The notes beneath the pieces are model-generated. The model made no database searches. It was not told the origin of the DNA and saw only the letters and a list, made by a program, of their open reading frames with translations. Positions 1 through 5,381 of a stretch of 12,036 nucleotides of DNA are shown here, in pieces. Each line of letters opens with the position of its first letter. Position 1 is the first letter of the stretch. A program made the position numbers and the translations under genes. The stretch lies in NCBI GenBank assembly GCA_031418455.1, contig JANOXJ010000048.1, forward strand, positions 1 through 12,036, read 5' to 3'. This DNA is from JANNVZ01 sp031418455. Lineage in GTDB: Bacteria; Bacteroidota; Bacteroidia; Flavobacteriales_D; Sanyastnellaceae.

Positions 1-9
1 CGAAAACGA

Positions 10-243
10 TTAAAATCCTTTCGAAAAAAATTCTTCAAGACTTACTTCGAAATAATTACAAAGTCTTTCTAACGTAGTAACAGTAATGTCAAGTTTGCCA
101 GCCTCTATGCGAGCAATATGAATACCCGTATCGTTAAGCACATCTTCTTGTGTGACTCCATGAAGTTTACGTAGCGTTTTTAAACGCAATGCTATAAGTT
201 TGTGTAGTTCATTATTGTGTTGCTTAGCCACTTGGCGAAACAC
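10..243 (-). CDS. XRE-family HTH transcriptional regulator, module copy 1
   Basis: A 77-residue protein that is almost entirely a Cro/C1-type helix-turn-helix domain (about residues 17-72). The pattern LKTLRKLHGVTQEDV, then IARIEAGK and TTLERLCNYFEVSLEEFF, is the five-helix XRE fold with the recognition helix around residues 38-48. There is no sensor or dimerisation domain, so it is probably a simple DNA-binding repressor or activator of its own divergent promoter region. The start is GTG at 243; there is no internal Met in the frame and an in-frame stop lies shortly upstream, so a non-ATG start is hard to avoid. It is divergent from the secreted-protein gene at 313, with 69 bp between the start codons. 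It matches the regulator at 1703-1927 in size, domain and position (roughly one third identical by eye), making it the first gene of a duplicated three-gene module. The target is inferred from position. Confidence 0.85.
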   Translation of the reverse strand: MFRQVAKQHNNELHKLIALRLKTLRKLHGVTQEDVLNDTGIHIARIEAGKLDITVTTLERLCNYFEVSLEEFFSKGF

Positions 244-266
244 TACTTTTTATAAAAAAAAATTAA

Positions 267-280
267 TTACATAGTTGTAA
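267..280. promoter_or_regulatory. Inverted repeat, candidate XRE operator (copy 1)
   Basis: TTACA-TAGT-TGTAA, with perfect 5-bp arms and a 4-bp spacer, lies between the divergent starts of the regulator (243) and the secreted-protein gene (313). Its core ACATAGTTGT resembles the core ACATATATGT of the palindrome in the equivalent place in module 2. It overlaps the possible -33 TTG of the rightward promoter. Operator function is inferred from position and symmetry only. Confidence 0.35.
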
Positions 281-306
281 GTATGGCAAAATTTTTTATA
301 CATTCG
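275..306 (+). promoter_or_regulatory. Possible Bacteroidota promoter for the 313 gene
   Basis: TTG at 275-277 is followed after 21 bases by TACATTCG at 299-306, one mismatch from the TAnnTTTG -7 consensus. The spacing equals that in front of the paralogous gene at 2051. If used, transcription would begin at or next to the ATG at 313, giving an almost leaderless mRNA, and would exclude the upstream ATG at 283. Weak evidence. Confidence 0.3.
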
Positions 307-312
307 CTTGGA

Positions 313-1290
313 ATGAAAACCTTATTCCTAATAGCATTCATTTCTACTAATGTATTAACTGCACAAAACCTTGTGCCTAATGGGAGTTTTGAGGAGTATA
401 CGCAATGCCCTGAATATTTTGACGGTGTCAATCCTATATCCAGTTGGTTGATTAATTGGTATTCACCCAATACCGGCAGCCCAGACTATTATAATGCATG
501 CAGTGAAATTGAAGCGTTAAATTTTGGAGCGGATGTTCCAGCAAATGCAGTTGGATTTCAAAATGCGCATAGCGGTCTTGCTTATTCAGGTCTGTTCACA
601 AATGGAGATTGTGCGAGTCAATCGAATAAAAACCTATATCGGGAATATTTGCAAGTGGAATTATCTGAGAGCCTCATTTTTGATTCGATTTATCGCATTT
701 CATTTTTCGTTTCTCGCGCTGATAGTTCTTCATGCAATTGCAACGCATTGGGAATACTATTTTCAGAATCTTCAATCATTACTGGAGAAAATACCATATT
801 GAATCAAATTCCACAGTTAAATAATGAATTGGACTTAATGAATTCTAATCAGAATTGGATAGAAATTTTTTTTACATACATAGCAAATGGTAATGAGGCA
901 TTTCTTACAATTGGTAATTTTCATGATAATTTAAATTCTAATTGTTCTTCATCGGGCACTAATTCATTGGGAGGGTCATACTATTACATTGATGATGTAA
1001 CAGTTATTCTACAGTCTGAGGTTCAAATTGATGAAGTACAAACTGTTGATGATTGCCAAATCTGGATGGACACACATGGAGTCATAACTTTAAGATCGCT
1101 CTCACCTTTCTATAATGTAAAAATATTTGACCTACTTGGTCGCAATTGTTTCGAGCAGAACTATTTAAATGTTGACAACGCAAACATAGTTGAGCACTTT
1201 AATCCTGGTATTTACTTCGTAATGGTCATTCTGAATAATGAAAATCTAGTTCTGCGTAAAATATTAATCAATCAAAACCAAACACAATGA
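313..1290 (+). CDS. Secreted NLVPN-type protein with divergent T9SS C-terminal domain, module copy 1
   Basis: A 325-residue exported protein. Residues 1-17 form a signal peptide (MKTLFLIAF... ending LTA before QNLVPN). The mature protein opens with NLVPNGSFEEY, followed by CP, DYYNACS, GFQNAHSGLAY, YREYLQVELSE and SYYYIDDVTV. This pattern is common to a family of Bacteroidota secreted or surface proteins, with a beta-sandwich, possibly carbohydrate-binding, region. The last 81 residues (from 245) look like a T9SS type A sorting domain by VKIFDLLGR, PGIYFVMV and RKILI, but the usual YPNP is absent. An ATG at 283 is in frame; 313 is preferred because it begins the signal peptide and matches MKTL of the paralogue at 2051. 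The stop overlaps the next start (ATGA), indicating translational coupling. Function is unknown. DNA is visibly more AT-rich than the housekeeping genes further right. Confidence 0.8.
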   Translation: MKTLFLIAFISTNVLTAQNLVPNGSFEEYTQCPEYFDGVNPISSWLINWYSPNTGSPDYYNACSEIEALNFGADVPANAVGFQNAHSGLAYSGLFTNGDCASQSNKNLYREYLQVELSESLIFDSIYRISFFVSRADSSSCNCNALGILFSESSIITGENTILNQIPQLNNELDLMNSNQNWIEIFFTYIANGNEAFLTIGNFHDNLNSNCSSSGTNSLGGSYYYIDDVTVILQSEVQIDEVQTVDDCQIWMDTHGVITLRSLSPFYNVKIFDLLGRNCFEQNYLNVDNANIVEHFNPGIYFVMVILNNENLVLRKILINQNQTQ

Positions 1291-1661
1291 AAAAGTATTT
1301 ACTATTTGTAATCCTTTTGCTTGCTTTCAGTATTCAACAAAAGGCGCAAACAAGTTGGCTTCTTGCTGGGAATAATCCCGGAGCAGCCCAATTCCTTGGC
1401 ACCACCACCGCAACCGACATCCGTTTCCGAACAAGCAACACTCAAAGGATGGTTTTAACAAGCACTGGCAACCTTGGCCTTGGCATAGCTGCCCCTACTT
1501 CATTGCTTCACCTTAATCGCACTTCCACTTCTTTGGGTAGTCTTTTCAGAACAGATGGGCTAACAACTGAAGAAAATCAATGGTCATTATATACAGGAGC
1601 AACACTAGCAGGCGCCACCGAAAAATACCGTCTTTGGACCGATGCGCTTGTAACACTGTAA
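1287..1661 (+). CDS. Short secreted tail-fibre/adhesin-head-like protein, truncated, module copy 1
   Basis: A 124-residue protein with a signal peptide (MKKYLLFVILLLAF...QQKA, cleavage near residue 20). It then shows the pattern of Bacteroidota fibre-like proteins: SWLLAGN, FLGTTTATDIRFRTSNTQRM, GNLGLGIAAPTSLLHL and LGSLFRTDG, then EKYRLWTD. In longer relatives RMxIxxxGNxGIG units repeat and build beta-rich, tail-fibre-like stalks. Here the protein ends at TAA 1659-1661, which aligns with a Trp codon (TGG 3462-3464) in the paralogue at 3036, and similarity continues for two codons after the stop. It is therefore probably C-terminally truncated relative to copy 2 by about 38 residues. It overlaps the upstream gene by ATGA and should be co-expressed with it. 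Whether the short form is functional cannot be seen. Confidence 0.7.
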   Translation: MKKYLLFVILLLAFSIQQKAQTSWLLAGNNPGAAQFLGTTTATDIRFRTSNTQRMVLTSTGNLGLGIAAPTSLLHLNRTSTSLGSLFRTDGLTTEENQWSLYTGATLAGATEKYRLWTDALVTL

Positions 1662-1670
1662 GTGAACGAT

Positions 1671-1696
1671 AAAACAAAAATGTATATAATTATACA
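1671..1696 (-). terminator. Weak intrinsic terminator for the copy-2 XRE gene
   Basis: TGTATA-TAAT-TATACA (1681-1696) forms a 6-bp AT-only stem. Read on the minus strand it is followed by TTTTTGTTTT (complement of 1671-1680). It lies just past the regulator stop at 1703, within the short convergent gap to the fibre gene stop at 1661. The stem has little GC, so termination would be weak. Confidence 0.4.
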
Positions 1697-1702
1697 GGAA
1701 TT

Positions 1703-1927
1703 TTACTCCTCAATTAAATCCTTTAACTGCACATTCAAAGCATGAGAGATTTTATAAAGCGTATGAACTCCTGTGTTTAATTCACCTCGTTCTATTCTTC
1801 CTATTTGGCGCAGAGGCAAATCAGCTTCAAATGCCAATTGACTTTGAGAAATTTGTTGCTCTTTTCTGAGTGCCTTAATTCTAGCTCCTATTTTTTTCAA
1901 AAATATTTCCTGCGACAAGAACTTCAC
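1703..1927 (-). CDS. XRE-family HTH transcriptional regulator, module copy 2
   Basis: A 74-residue, single-domain Cro/C1-type helix-turn-helix protein. Visible elements are KKIGARIKALRKEQQISQSQLA (helices 1-2, given here by its ends at residues 11-32), the recognition helix with RQIGRIERGE, and TLYKISHALNVQLKDLIEE. No ligand-binding part is present. The start is GTG at 1927, and the frame holds no other Met. It is divergent from the secreted-protein gene at 2051, with a 123-bp intergenic region that holds a perfect 12-bp palindrome and a good promoter. It is the counterpart of the regulator at 10-243. It is convergent with the copy-1 fibre gene (41 bp between stops). Control of the divergent promoter is inferred from arrangement. 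Confidence 0.88.
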   Translation of the reverse strand: MKFLSQEIFLKKIGARIKALRKEQQISQSQLAFEADLPLRQIGRIERGELNTGVHTLYKISHALNVQLKDLIEE

Positions 1928-1963
1928 AGGTGAAAGTGAGCTATTGAAGCAAAAAATAAATGA

Positions 1964-1975
1964 GACATATATGTC
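1964..1975. promoter_or_regulatory. Perfect palindrome, candidate XRE operator (copy 2)
   Basis: GACATATATGTC is a perfect 12-bp palindrome, 36 bp from the regulator's GTG and 23 bp before the -33 element of the rightward promoter. It shares the ACA-N4-TGT layout with the inverted repeat at 267-280. A dimeric XRE protein would suit such a site. No experimental support is visible. Confidence 0.45.
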
Positions 1976-1998
1976 ATATTGTGCAAAATCTGATTATG

Positions 1999-2030
1999 TT
2001 GTGAAAGAAACGCGGTAAAAGTTACTTTTG
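1999..2030 (+). promoter_or_regulatory. Bacteroidota-type promoter for the 2051 gene
   Basis: TACTTTTG at 2023-2030 is an exact match to the TAnnTTTG -7 consensus. TTG at 1999-2001, 21 bases upstream, fits a -33 element. The start codon follows 20 bases after the -7 box, leaving a leader of about 15 nt. Confidence 0.6.
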
Positions 2031-2050
2031 GGAGAAACATTTACATTAGT

Positions 2051-3016
2051 ATGAAAACCTTAATCACATTATTTATTTGCTTTCAAACACTTCTAGTGTT
2101 TAGTCAAAACCTTGTGCCTAATCCTAGTTTTGAGGACACGATTGATTGTCCATATTTCTTCGGGTCGCTTGACCCAATAGAAAATTGGTTCAGTTGCGGA
2201 AATAGTGTAGATTGCTATCACACGTGTTCCGAAACTGTCAATGCCCCCAATTCACCAAATGGATTTCAACAGCCTAGGTCTGGCGAGTCAATGATAGGTC
2301 TAGTGTCTTATGTTTGGGAGCAGTCTTCGGGTTGGCCAAATTATCGTGAATATCTATGTGTTGAATTAAGTGAACCCCTATCTATTGGTGAAAGGTATTT
2401 TATATCATTTTACATCAATTGTGCTGGATATTTGCCAGGTTGGCAGATAATCGCTTCCAACAAATTCGGAGTTCGATTTTCAAATGAGCCATATTTTTAT
2501 GATGAGAATTCTGTCCCAGTCAATTCTGCCCACATCTTTTCTAATTCAATTATATCTGATACTGTCAATTGGTATAACATTGCCGGGGAATTCATTGCCG
2601 ATTCCGCATACTCATACCTTGTTTTAGGTAATTTCTTTGATGAAAACAATACAGATACAATAATTTTTGGTGGTCAGCCTTTCGGAGGCTCCGCTGCATA
2701 TTATTATCTAGATGATGTCTGTGTAAGTTCTGATTCAATTTTCGCAAACAATTGGTCTTCTGTTTTCGAATCGAAGAATAATAATAAATATTCCATTTAT
2801 CCCAATCCTGTTTCTGATGTTTTAACAATAGAATCTGAATATCCAATTGAATTCATTACAATATGGGATTTAATAGGGCAGCCAGTTGTTGAAGCAAAAA
2901 TTTTAGATATACGAAAACATGAAAATTTGGATGTTTCAGATTTAAAAAGCGGAACATACATATTCGAAATTCGAACGAATAGAGTTTTGCTTTTTCAGCG
3001 TTTAATTAAATTATAA
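2051..3016 (+). CDS. Secreted NLVPN-type protein with T9SS C-terminal sorting domain, module copy 2
   Basis: A 321-residue exported protein, paralogue of the gene at 313. Signal peptide MKTLITLFICFQTLLVFS ends before QNLVPNPSFED. Shared landmarks in order are the NLVPN motif (residues 20-24), CP, HTCSE, NGFQQPRSG, YREYLCVELSE, VLGNFF and YYYLDDVCV. Residues 242-321 form a recognisable T9SS type A sorting domain with YPNPVSDVL (YPNP at 250-253), ITIWDLIGQ, LKSGTYIFEI and terminal LFQRLIKL. It is therefore expected to cross the outer membrane by the PorSS machinery and be anchored to the surface or released. The middle part is probably a beta-sandwich of unknown ligand. It is transcribed from 1999-2030 and followed after 19 bp by the fibre-like gene. 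The identity between the two paralogues is modest except for a near-identical 32-bp stretch around the NLVPN codons. Confidence 0.85.
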   Translation: MKTLITLFICFQTLLVFSQNLVPNPSFEDTIDCPYFFGSLDPIENWFSCGNSVDCYHTCSETVNAPNSPNGFQQPRSGESMIGLVSYVWEQSSGWPNYREYLCVELSEPLSIGERYFISFYINCAGYLPGWQIIASNKFGVRFSNEPYFYDENSVPVNSAHIFSNSIISDTVNWYNIAGEFIADSAYSYLVLGNFFDENNTDTIIFGGQPFGGSAAYYYLDDVCVSSDSIFANNWSSVFESKNNNKYSIYPNPVSDVLTIESEYPIEFITIWDLIGQPVVEAKILDIRKHENLDVSDLKSGTYIFEIRTNRVLLFQRLIKL

Positions 3017-3035
3017 TTTCAAAAATTACACAAAA

Positions 3036-3563
3036 ATGAAAATCAAATTAGTATTTGCATTCATGCTGATAGGATGGTGTGGATTAAAGGGAACTGCGCA
3101 GGTTTCAAGTCCAACTAATGCAGGTGTTGCAACCGATTTCGTGGGCTGGAATGCTGCTCAGGCATTCCCCCTCAACATAAACCACAAAGCCACCAGCGCA
3201 GCCTCCGACATCAACTTTCTTACACGCAATACTCAGCGTATGGTAATAGATGATGCCGGTCGTTTAGGCCTTGGTTTGGTAGCACCAAATGCGCTCCTAC
3301 ATTTGCAAAGAGTAACCGCCAATGGCACTAGCCTTGGCAGTCTATTTAGAACCACGGGCCTATCCACCGAAATTACAACATGGACTTTGTTCACAGGGCC
3401 ATTAACTGGCAATGTCGGTACAGAGAAATACCGCCTCTGGACCGATGCACTTGCAACACCGTGGGTCAATCAAATGGCTTCAAATAGCCAAGGGTTTAAA
3501 TGGCAAACTCCAAGTTTATCAGATGGTATTGTTATAGACACTAAGCGCATGGTAAAGAACTAG
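3036..3563 (+). CDS. Secreted tail-fibre/adhesin-head-like protein, module copy 2
   Basis: A 175-residue protein with a signal peptide (MKIKLVFAFMLIGWCGLKGTA, cleavage near residue 21). The mature part has VATDFVGWNAAQAFPLNI (residues 31-48), FLTRNTQRMVIDDAGRLGLG (61-80), PNALLHLQR (84-92), LGSLFRTTGLSTE (100-112) and EKYRLWTDALATPWVNQ (130-146). This is the pattern of Bacteroidota proteins with a phage-tail-fibre-like N-terminal head. The C-terminus stops at DTKRMVKN, where longer relatives would begin another RMxIxxxGNxGIG unit, so this may itself be a short or truncated member. There is no T9SS sorting domain; it may associate with its neighbour at the surface (inferred). It lies 19 bp after the NLVPN gene and is closed by the terminator at 3597-3632. 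Confidence 0.75.
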   Translation: MKIKLVFAFMLIGWCGLKGTAQVSSPTNAGVATDFVGWNAAQAFPLNINHKATSAASDINFLTRNTQRMVIDDAGRLGLGLVAPNALLHLQRVTANGTSLGSLFRTTGLSTEITTWTLFTGPLTGNVGTEKYRLWTDALATPWVNQMASNSQGFKWQTPSLSDGIVIDTKRMVKN

Positions 3564-3596
3564 AATTTTAAAATTTATTTTCCCCAAAACACTATC

Positions 3597-3632
3597 TAGC
3601 CGCCTCATTTTTGAGGCGGCTATTTTTTTTTT
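3597..3632 (+). terminator. Strong intrinsic terminator closing module copy 2
   Basis: A perfect 11-bp stem (TAGCCGCCTCA at 3597-3607, TGAGGCGGCTA at 3612-3622) with a TTTT loop is followed by ten T residues (3623-3632). It sits 33 bp after the fibre-gene stop and only 2 bp before the pdeM start. Confidence 0.93.
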
Positions 3633-3634
3633 CA

Positions 3635-4285
3635 GTGCAAACGATTCAAGTAAATATTGCTAATACTCACCTCGAGCTTCATCCGCTCAAGTTTGTGTAT
3701 TGGCCTGCGCAGCAATCTTTGTTATGTGCCGATATGCACATAGGCAAGAGCGCGCATTTTCGCGCGCATGGTATTGCCATTCCGCAGATGGCCAATAAAA
3801 ATAATTTTTGGAATTTGAGCAAAGTGTTTGACACCTTCAAACCAAATAAATTGATAGTACTGGGCGATATGGTGCATAGCACAGAAAATAATGAGTGGAG
3901 CGACTTTACCGATTTTTTAGACAATTATCCCACCGTGAAAAGGATATTGGTGCGCGGCAATCATGAGTTGTACCTGAATGAGGTGTATGCTAAAATGGGT
4001 TTTGAAGTACATGATGTATTGAAGATAGAGTCTTTTATTCTAACCCACGAGCCGCTTACCGAAATTCCGGATGGATTATATAATCTATGCGGACACATAC
4101 ACCCTGCGGTGCGCTTAACAGGGGCAGGCAAGCAAAGTTTGCGCGCTGCATGTTTTTGGTTTGGTAGTAGTCAAGGAGTGTTGCCAGCGTGTGGCGAGTT
4201 TACAGGCACGTATAGTGTAAGCCCAAAAGCAGGCGACCAACTTTTTATAATAGCGGGGAATACGGTTATCGAAAAGAAATTATAA
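3635..4285 (+). CDS. pdeM: Ligase-associated DNA damage response endonuclease PdeM (calcineurin-like phosphoesterase)
   Basis: A 216-residue metallophosphoesterase. All five metal-binding blocks are present: CADMHIGK (Asp33, His35), VLGDMVHS (Asp78), RGNHELY (Asn109, His110), LTHEP (His138) and CGHIHPAV (His154, His156). The N-terminus LELHPLKFVYWPAQQSLLCA and the tail with ACFWFGSSQGVLPACGEFTG are typical of the family encoded with an ATP-dependent DNA ligase, an Lhr-type helicase and an exonuclease, thought to act together in DNA repair. None of those partners is in this window, so it appears as an orphan. The start chosen is GTG 3635, because a start further upstream would fall in the terminator hairpin and the first in-frame ATG would remove the first metal-binding motif. 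Its stop is 4 bp from the convergent gene at 4290. The promoter is unclear because the terminator abuts the start. Confidence 0.9.
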   Translation: MQTIQVNIANTHLELHPLKFVYWPAQQSLLCADMHIGKSAHFRAHGIAIPQMANKNNFWNLSKVFDTFKPNKLIVLGDMVHSTENNEWSDFTDFLDNYPTVKRILVRGNHELYLNEVYAKMGFEVHDVLKIESFILTHEPLTEIPDGLYNLCGHIHPAVRLTGAGKQSLRAACFWFGSSQGVLPACGEFTGTYSVSPKAGDQLFIIAGNTVIEKKL

Positions 4286-4289
4286 CGGA

Positions 4290-4667
4290 CTAAAACTTGG
4301 TCTCTTTAATAAGCTTGCCATGTTTCCAAAACGACTCTTTTATTTTTTTACCTGTTATGTCATATTGCACAGAGGTGCCATGCTCGCGGCCATTCAGGTA
4401 AGTTTCTTCCGATTTTAGTTTGCCATTGTCATAGTAAAACTTCCATACGCCATTTTCTAAATTGCGTTTGTAGTTGCCGGTCCATTGTAGTTTTCCATTG
4501 GGAAAGTACACTTCTTCTAATAAAAGTTCGTCAGTGGTTTGGTCAAAGTAAAGCACCACATACTCTTTGCCGTTGGGATGTTTGCGCATTACGCGCTTGG
4601 TCAACTTGTCGGTTTGAGCCAACATGTTTAACGGCAGTAGTAGTAAGATGAGGAGTCGAAACAGCAC
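4290..4667 (-). CDS. Exported MORN/YwqK-type repeat protein
   Basis: A 125-residue protein with a leucine-rich signal peptide (MLFRLLILLLLPLNMLAQ). The remainder is made of about three MORN-variant repeats: PNGKLQWTGNYKRNLENGVW (56-75), DNGKLKSEETYLNGREHGT (80-98) and TGKKIKESFWKHGKLIKETKF (105-125). Such proteins are commonly annotated in Bacteroidota as 'toxin-antitoxin system YwqK family antitoxin', a name carried over from a Bacillus polymorphic-toxin locus. No toxin gene is adjacent here, so an antitoxin role is not supported; a periplasmic or surface beta-repeat protein of unknown role is the safer reading. The start is GTG; the next Met (residue 15) would destroy the signal peptide. 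It follows the lipoprotein gene by 78 bp on the same strand and converges on pdeM. Confidence 0.75.
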   Translation of the reverse strand: MLFRLLILLLLPLNMLAQTDKLTKRVMRKHPNGKEYVVLYFDQTTDELLLEEVYFPNGKLQWTGNYKRNLENGVWKFYYDNGKLKSEETYLNGREHGTSVQYDITGKKIKESFWKHGKLIKETKF

Positions 4668-4745
4668 AGTTAGGGGTATCGGTTGTTAGTTTTTTCCTTA
4701 AGCGTTTATACTTTCAACGCGTAACCAAGGTTACATAAAAAATAT

Positions 4746-5285
4746 TCAATCGTTTATATACACCACAAAGTTGCCAGAGTAGTTTACATCTGGCCCCACC
4801 AAGTTGCCGTTGTACAACTCGCGCAGCACCATCTGAAAAGATACTGTTTCGTTGCCACCAGTAATAGGGGCAGCCACCACGTTTAGGGTGCCTTCCACTG
4901 GCACTAACTCGCGCAGTATAGTGGTAGGGTCGTTGGCATTAAATTCTTGTATTACGCATTTGTACTCTTCCAATCCGCTGCTTTCTTCTACATAAAAGTT
5001 GCCGCCACCATCTATGTTGTCTATTTCTACTATGGTGTTTAGTCCATGGGCTTCATACTCGCCTGCTACAGGCACATCGGCAGTAATGTAGTATCTGCGC
5101 GATTCAAACTCGGTGCTATCGGTAAGTATGTAGTTGGCATCTAATACACTTAAACTAGCGCCCTGCCAGTTAAGCGCTCCGCAGCCGCACGAATAGGGCA
5201 CAGGCACATAGTCTGGTGTTTTTTTGCATCCTGCAAATACCAAGGCTAAGGCTATAACGGGGAGGAGGAATGTTGCTTTTTTCAT
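4746..5285 (-). CDS. Hypothetical lipoprotein
   Basis: A 179-residue protein starting at ATG. MKKATFLLPVIALALVFAGC ends in a lipobox with the lipidated Cys at residue 20, followed by KKTPDY. The mature part opens with a Cys-rich YSCGCGALNW (31-40) and continues as an acidic, Gly- and Val-rich sequence with alternating hydrophobic residues (RRYYITADVPVAGEY, FQMVLRELYNGNLVGP, YSGNFVVYIND), suggesting a small beta-sandwich. I do not recognise a family. TATCTTCG, one mismatch from the TAnnTTTG box, lies 26 bases upstream on the minus strand (complement of 5312-5319) and could be its -7 element. The gene is separated from namZ upstream by a terminator, so it is probably its own transcription unit. 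Confidence 0.7.
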   Translation of the reverse strand: MKKATFLLPVIALALVFAGCKKTPDYVPVPYSCGCGALNWQGASLSVLDANYILTDSTEFESRRYYITADVPVAGEYEAHGLNTIVEIDNIDGGGNFYVEESSGLEEYKCVIQEFNANDPTTILRELVPVEGTLNVVAAPITGGNETVSFQMVLRELYNGNLVGPDVNYSGNFVVYIND

Positions 5286-5332
5286 AAGTGCTAAAGGTGC
5301 TATTGCGCAAGCGAAGATAATAAAAACGAGGG

Positions 5333-5364
5333 TAAAAACACAGCAGTTTTGCTTCTGCTGGTGT
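5333..5364 (-). terminator. Intrinsic terminator downstream of namZ
   Basis: Read on the minus strand, ACACCAGCAG and CTGCTGTGT pair (one bulged C) around an 8-nt loop, followed by five T residues (complement of 5334-5338). It begins 18 bases after the namZ stop codon. Confidence 0.6.
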
Positions 5365-5381
5365 AAGGCAGCATTTAAGTT

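Noticed and set aside
1925..1975. Short leader ORF (ATG within the palindrome region) whose TGA overlaps the GTG of the copy-2 regulator
   Set aside because: Only about 17 codons in AT-rich DNA, no counterpart in module 1, no recognisable peptide; chance is likely.
1..3632. Prophage or insertion sequence origin for the duplicated module
   Set aside because: No integrase, transposase, terminal inverted repeats, tRNA or phage structural genes are visible; fibre-like heads alone are common in Bacteroidota surface proteins.
3750..3767. GC-rich inverted repeat (GCGCG ... CGCGC) inside pdeM
   Set aside because: It lies in conserved coding sequence (KSAHFRAHG) and is explained by codon choice; no T-run or operator context.
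4290..4667. Toxin-antitoxin system suggested by the YwqK-type repeats
   Set aside because: The protein has a signal peptide and no toxin gene lies next to it; the name is only an inherited family label.
4721..4734. GTAACC-AA-GGTTAC inverted repeat between two minus-strand genes
   Set aside because: The 2-nt spacer prevents an RNA hairpin of full length, and no regulator or second copy is in the window; could be a protein site but nothing supports it.
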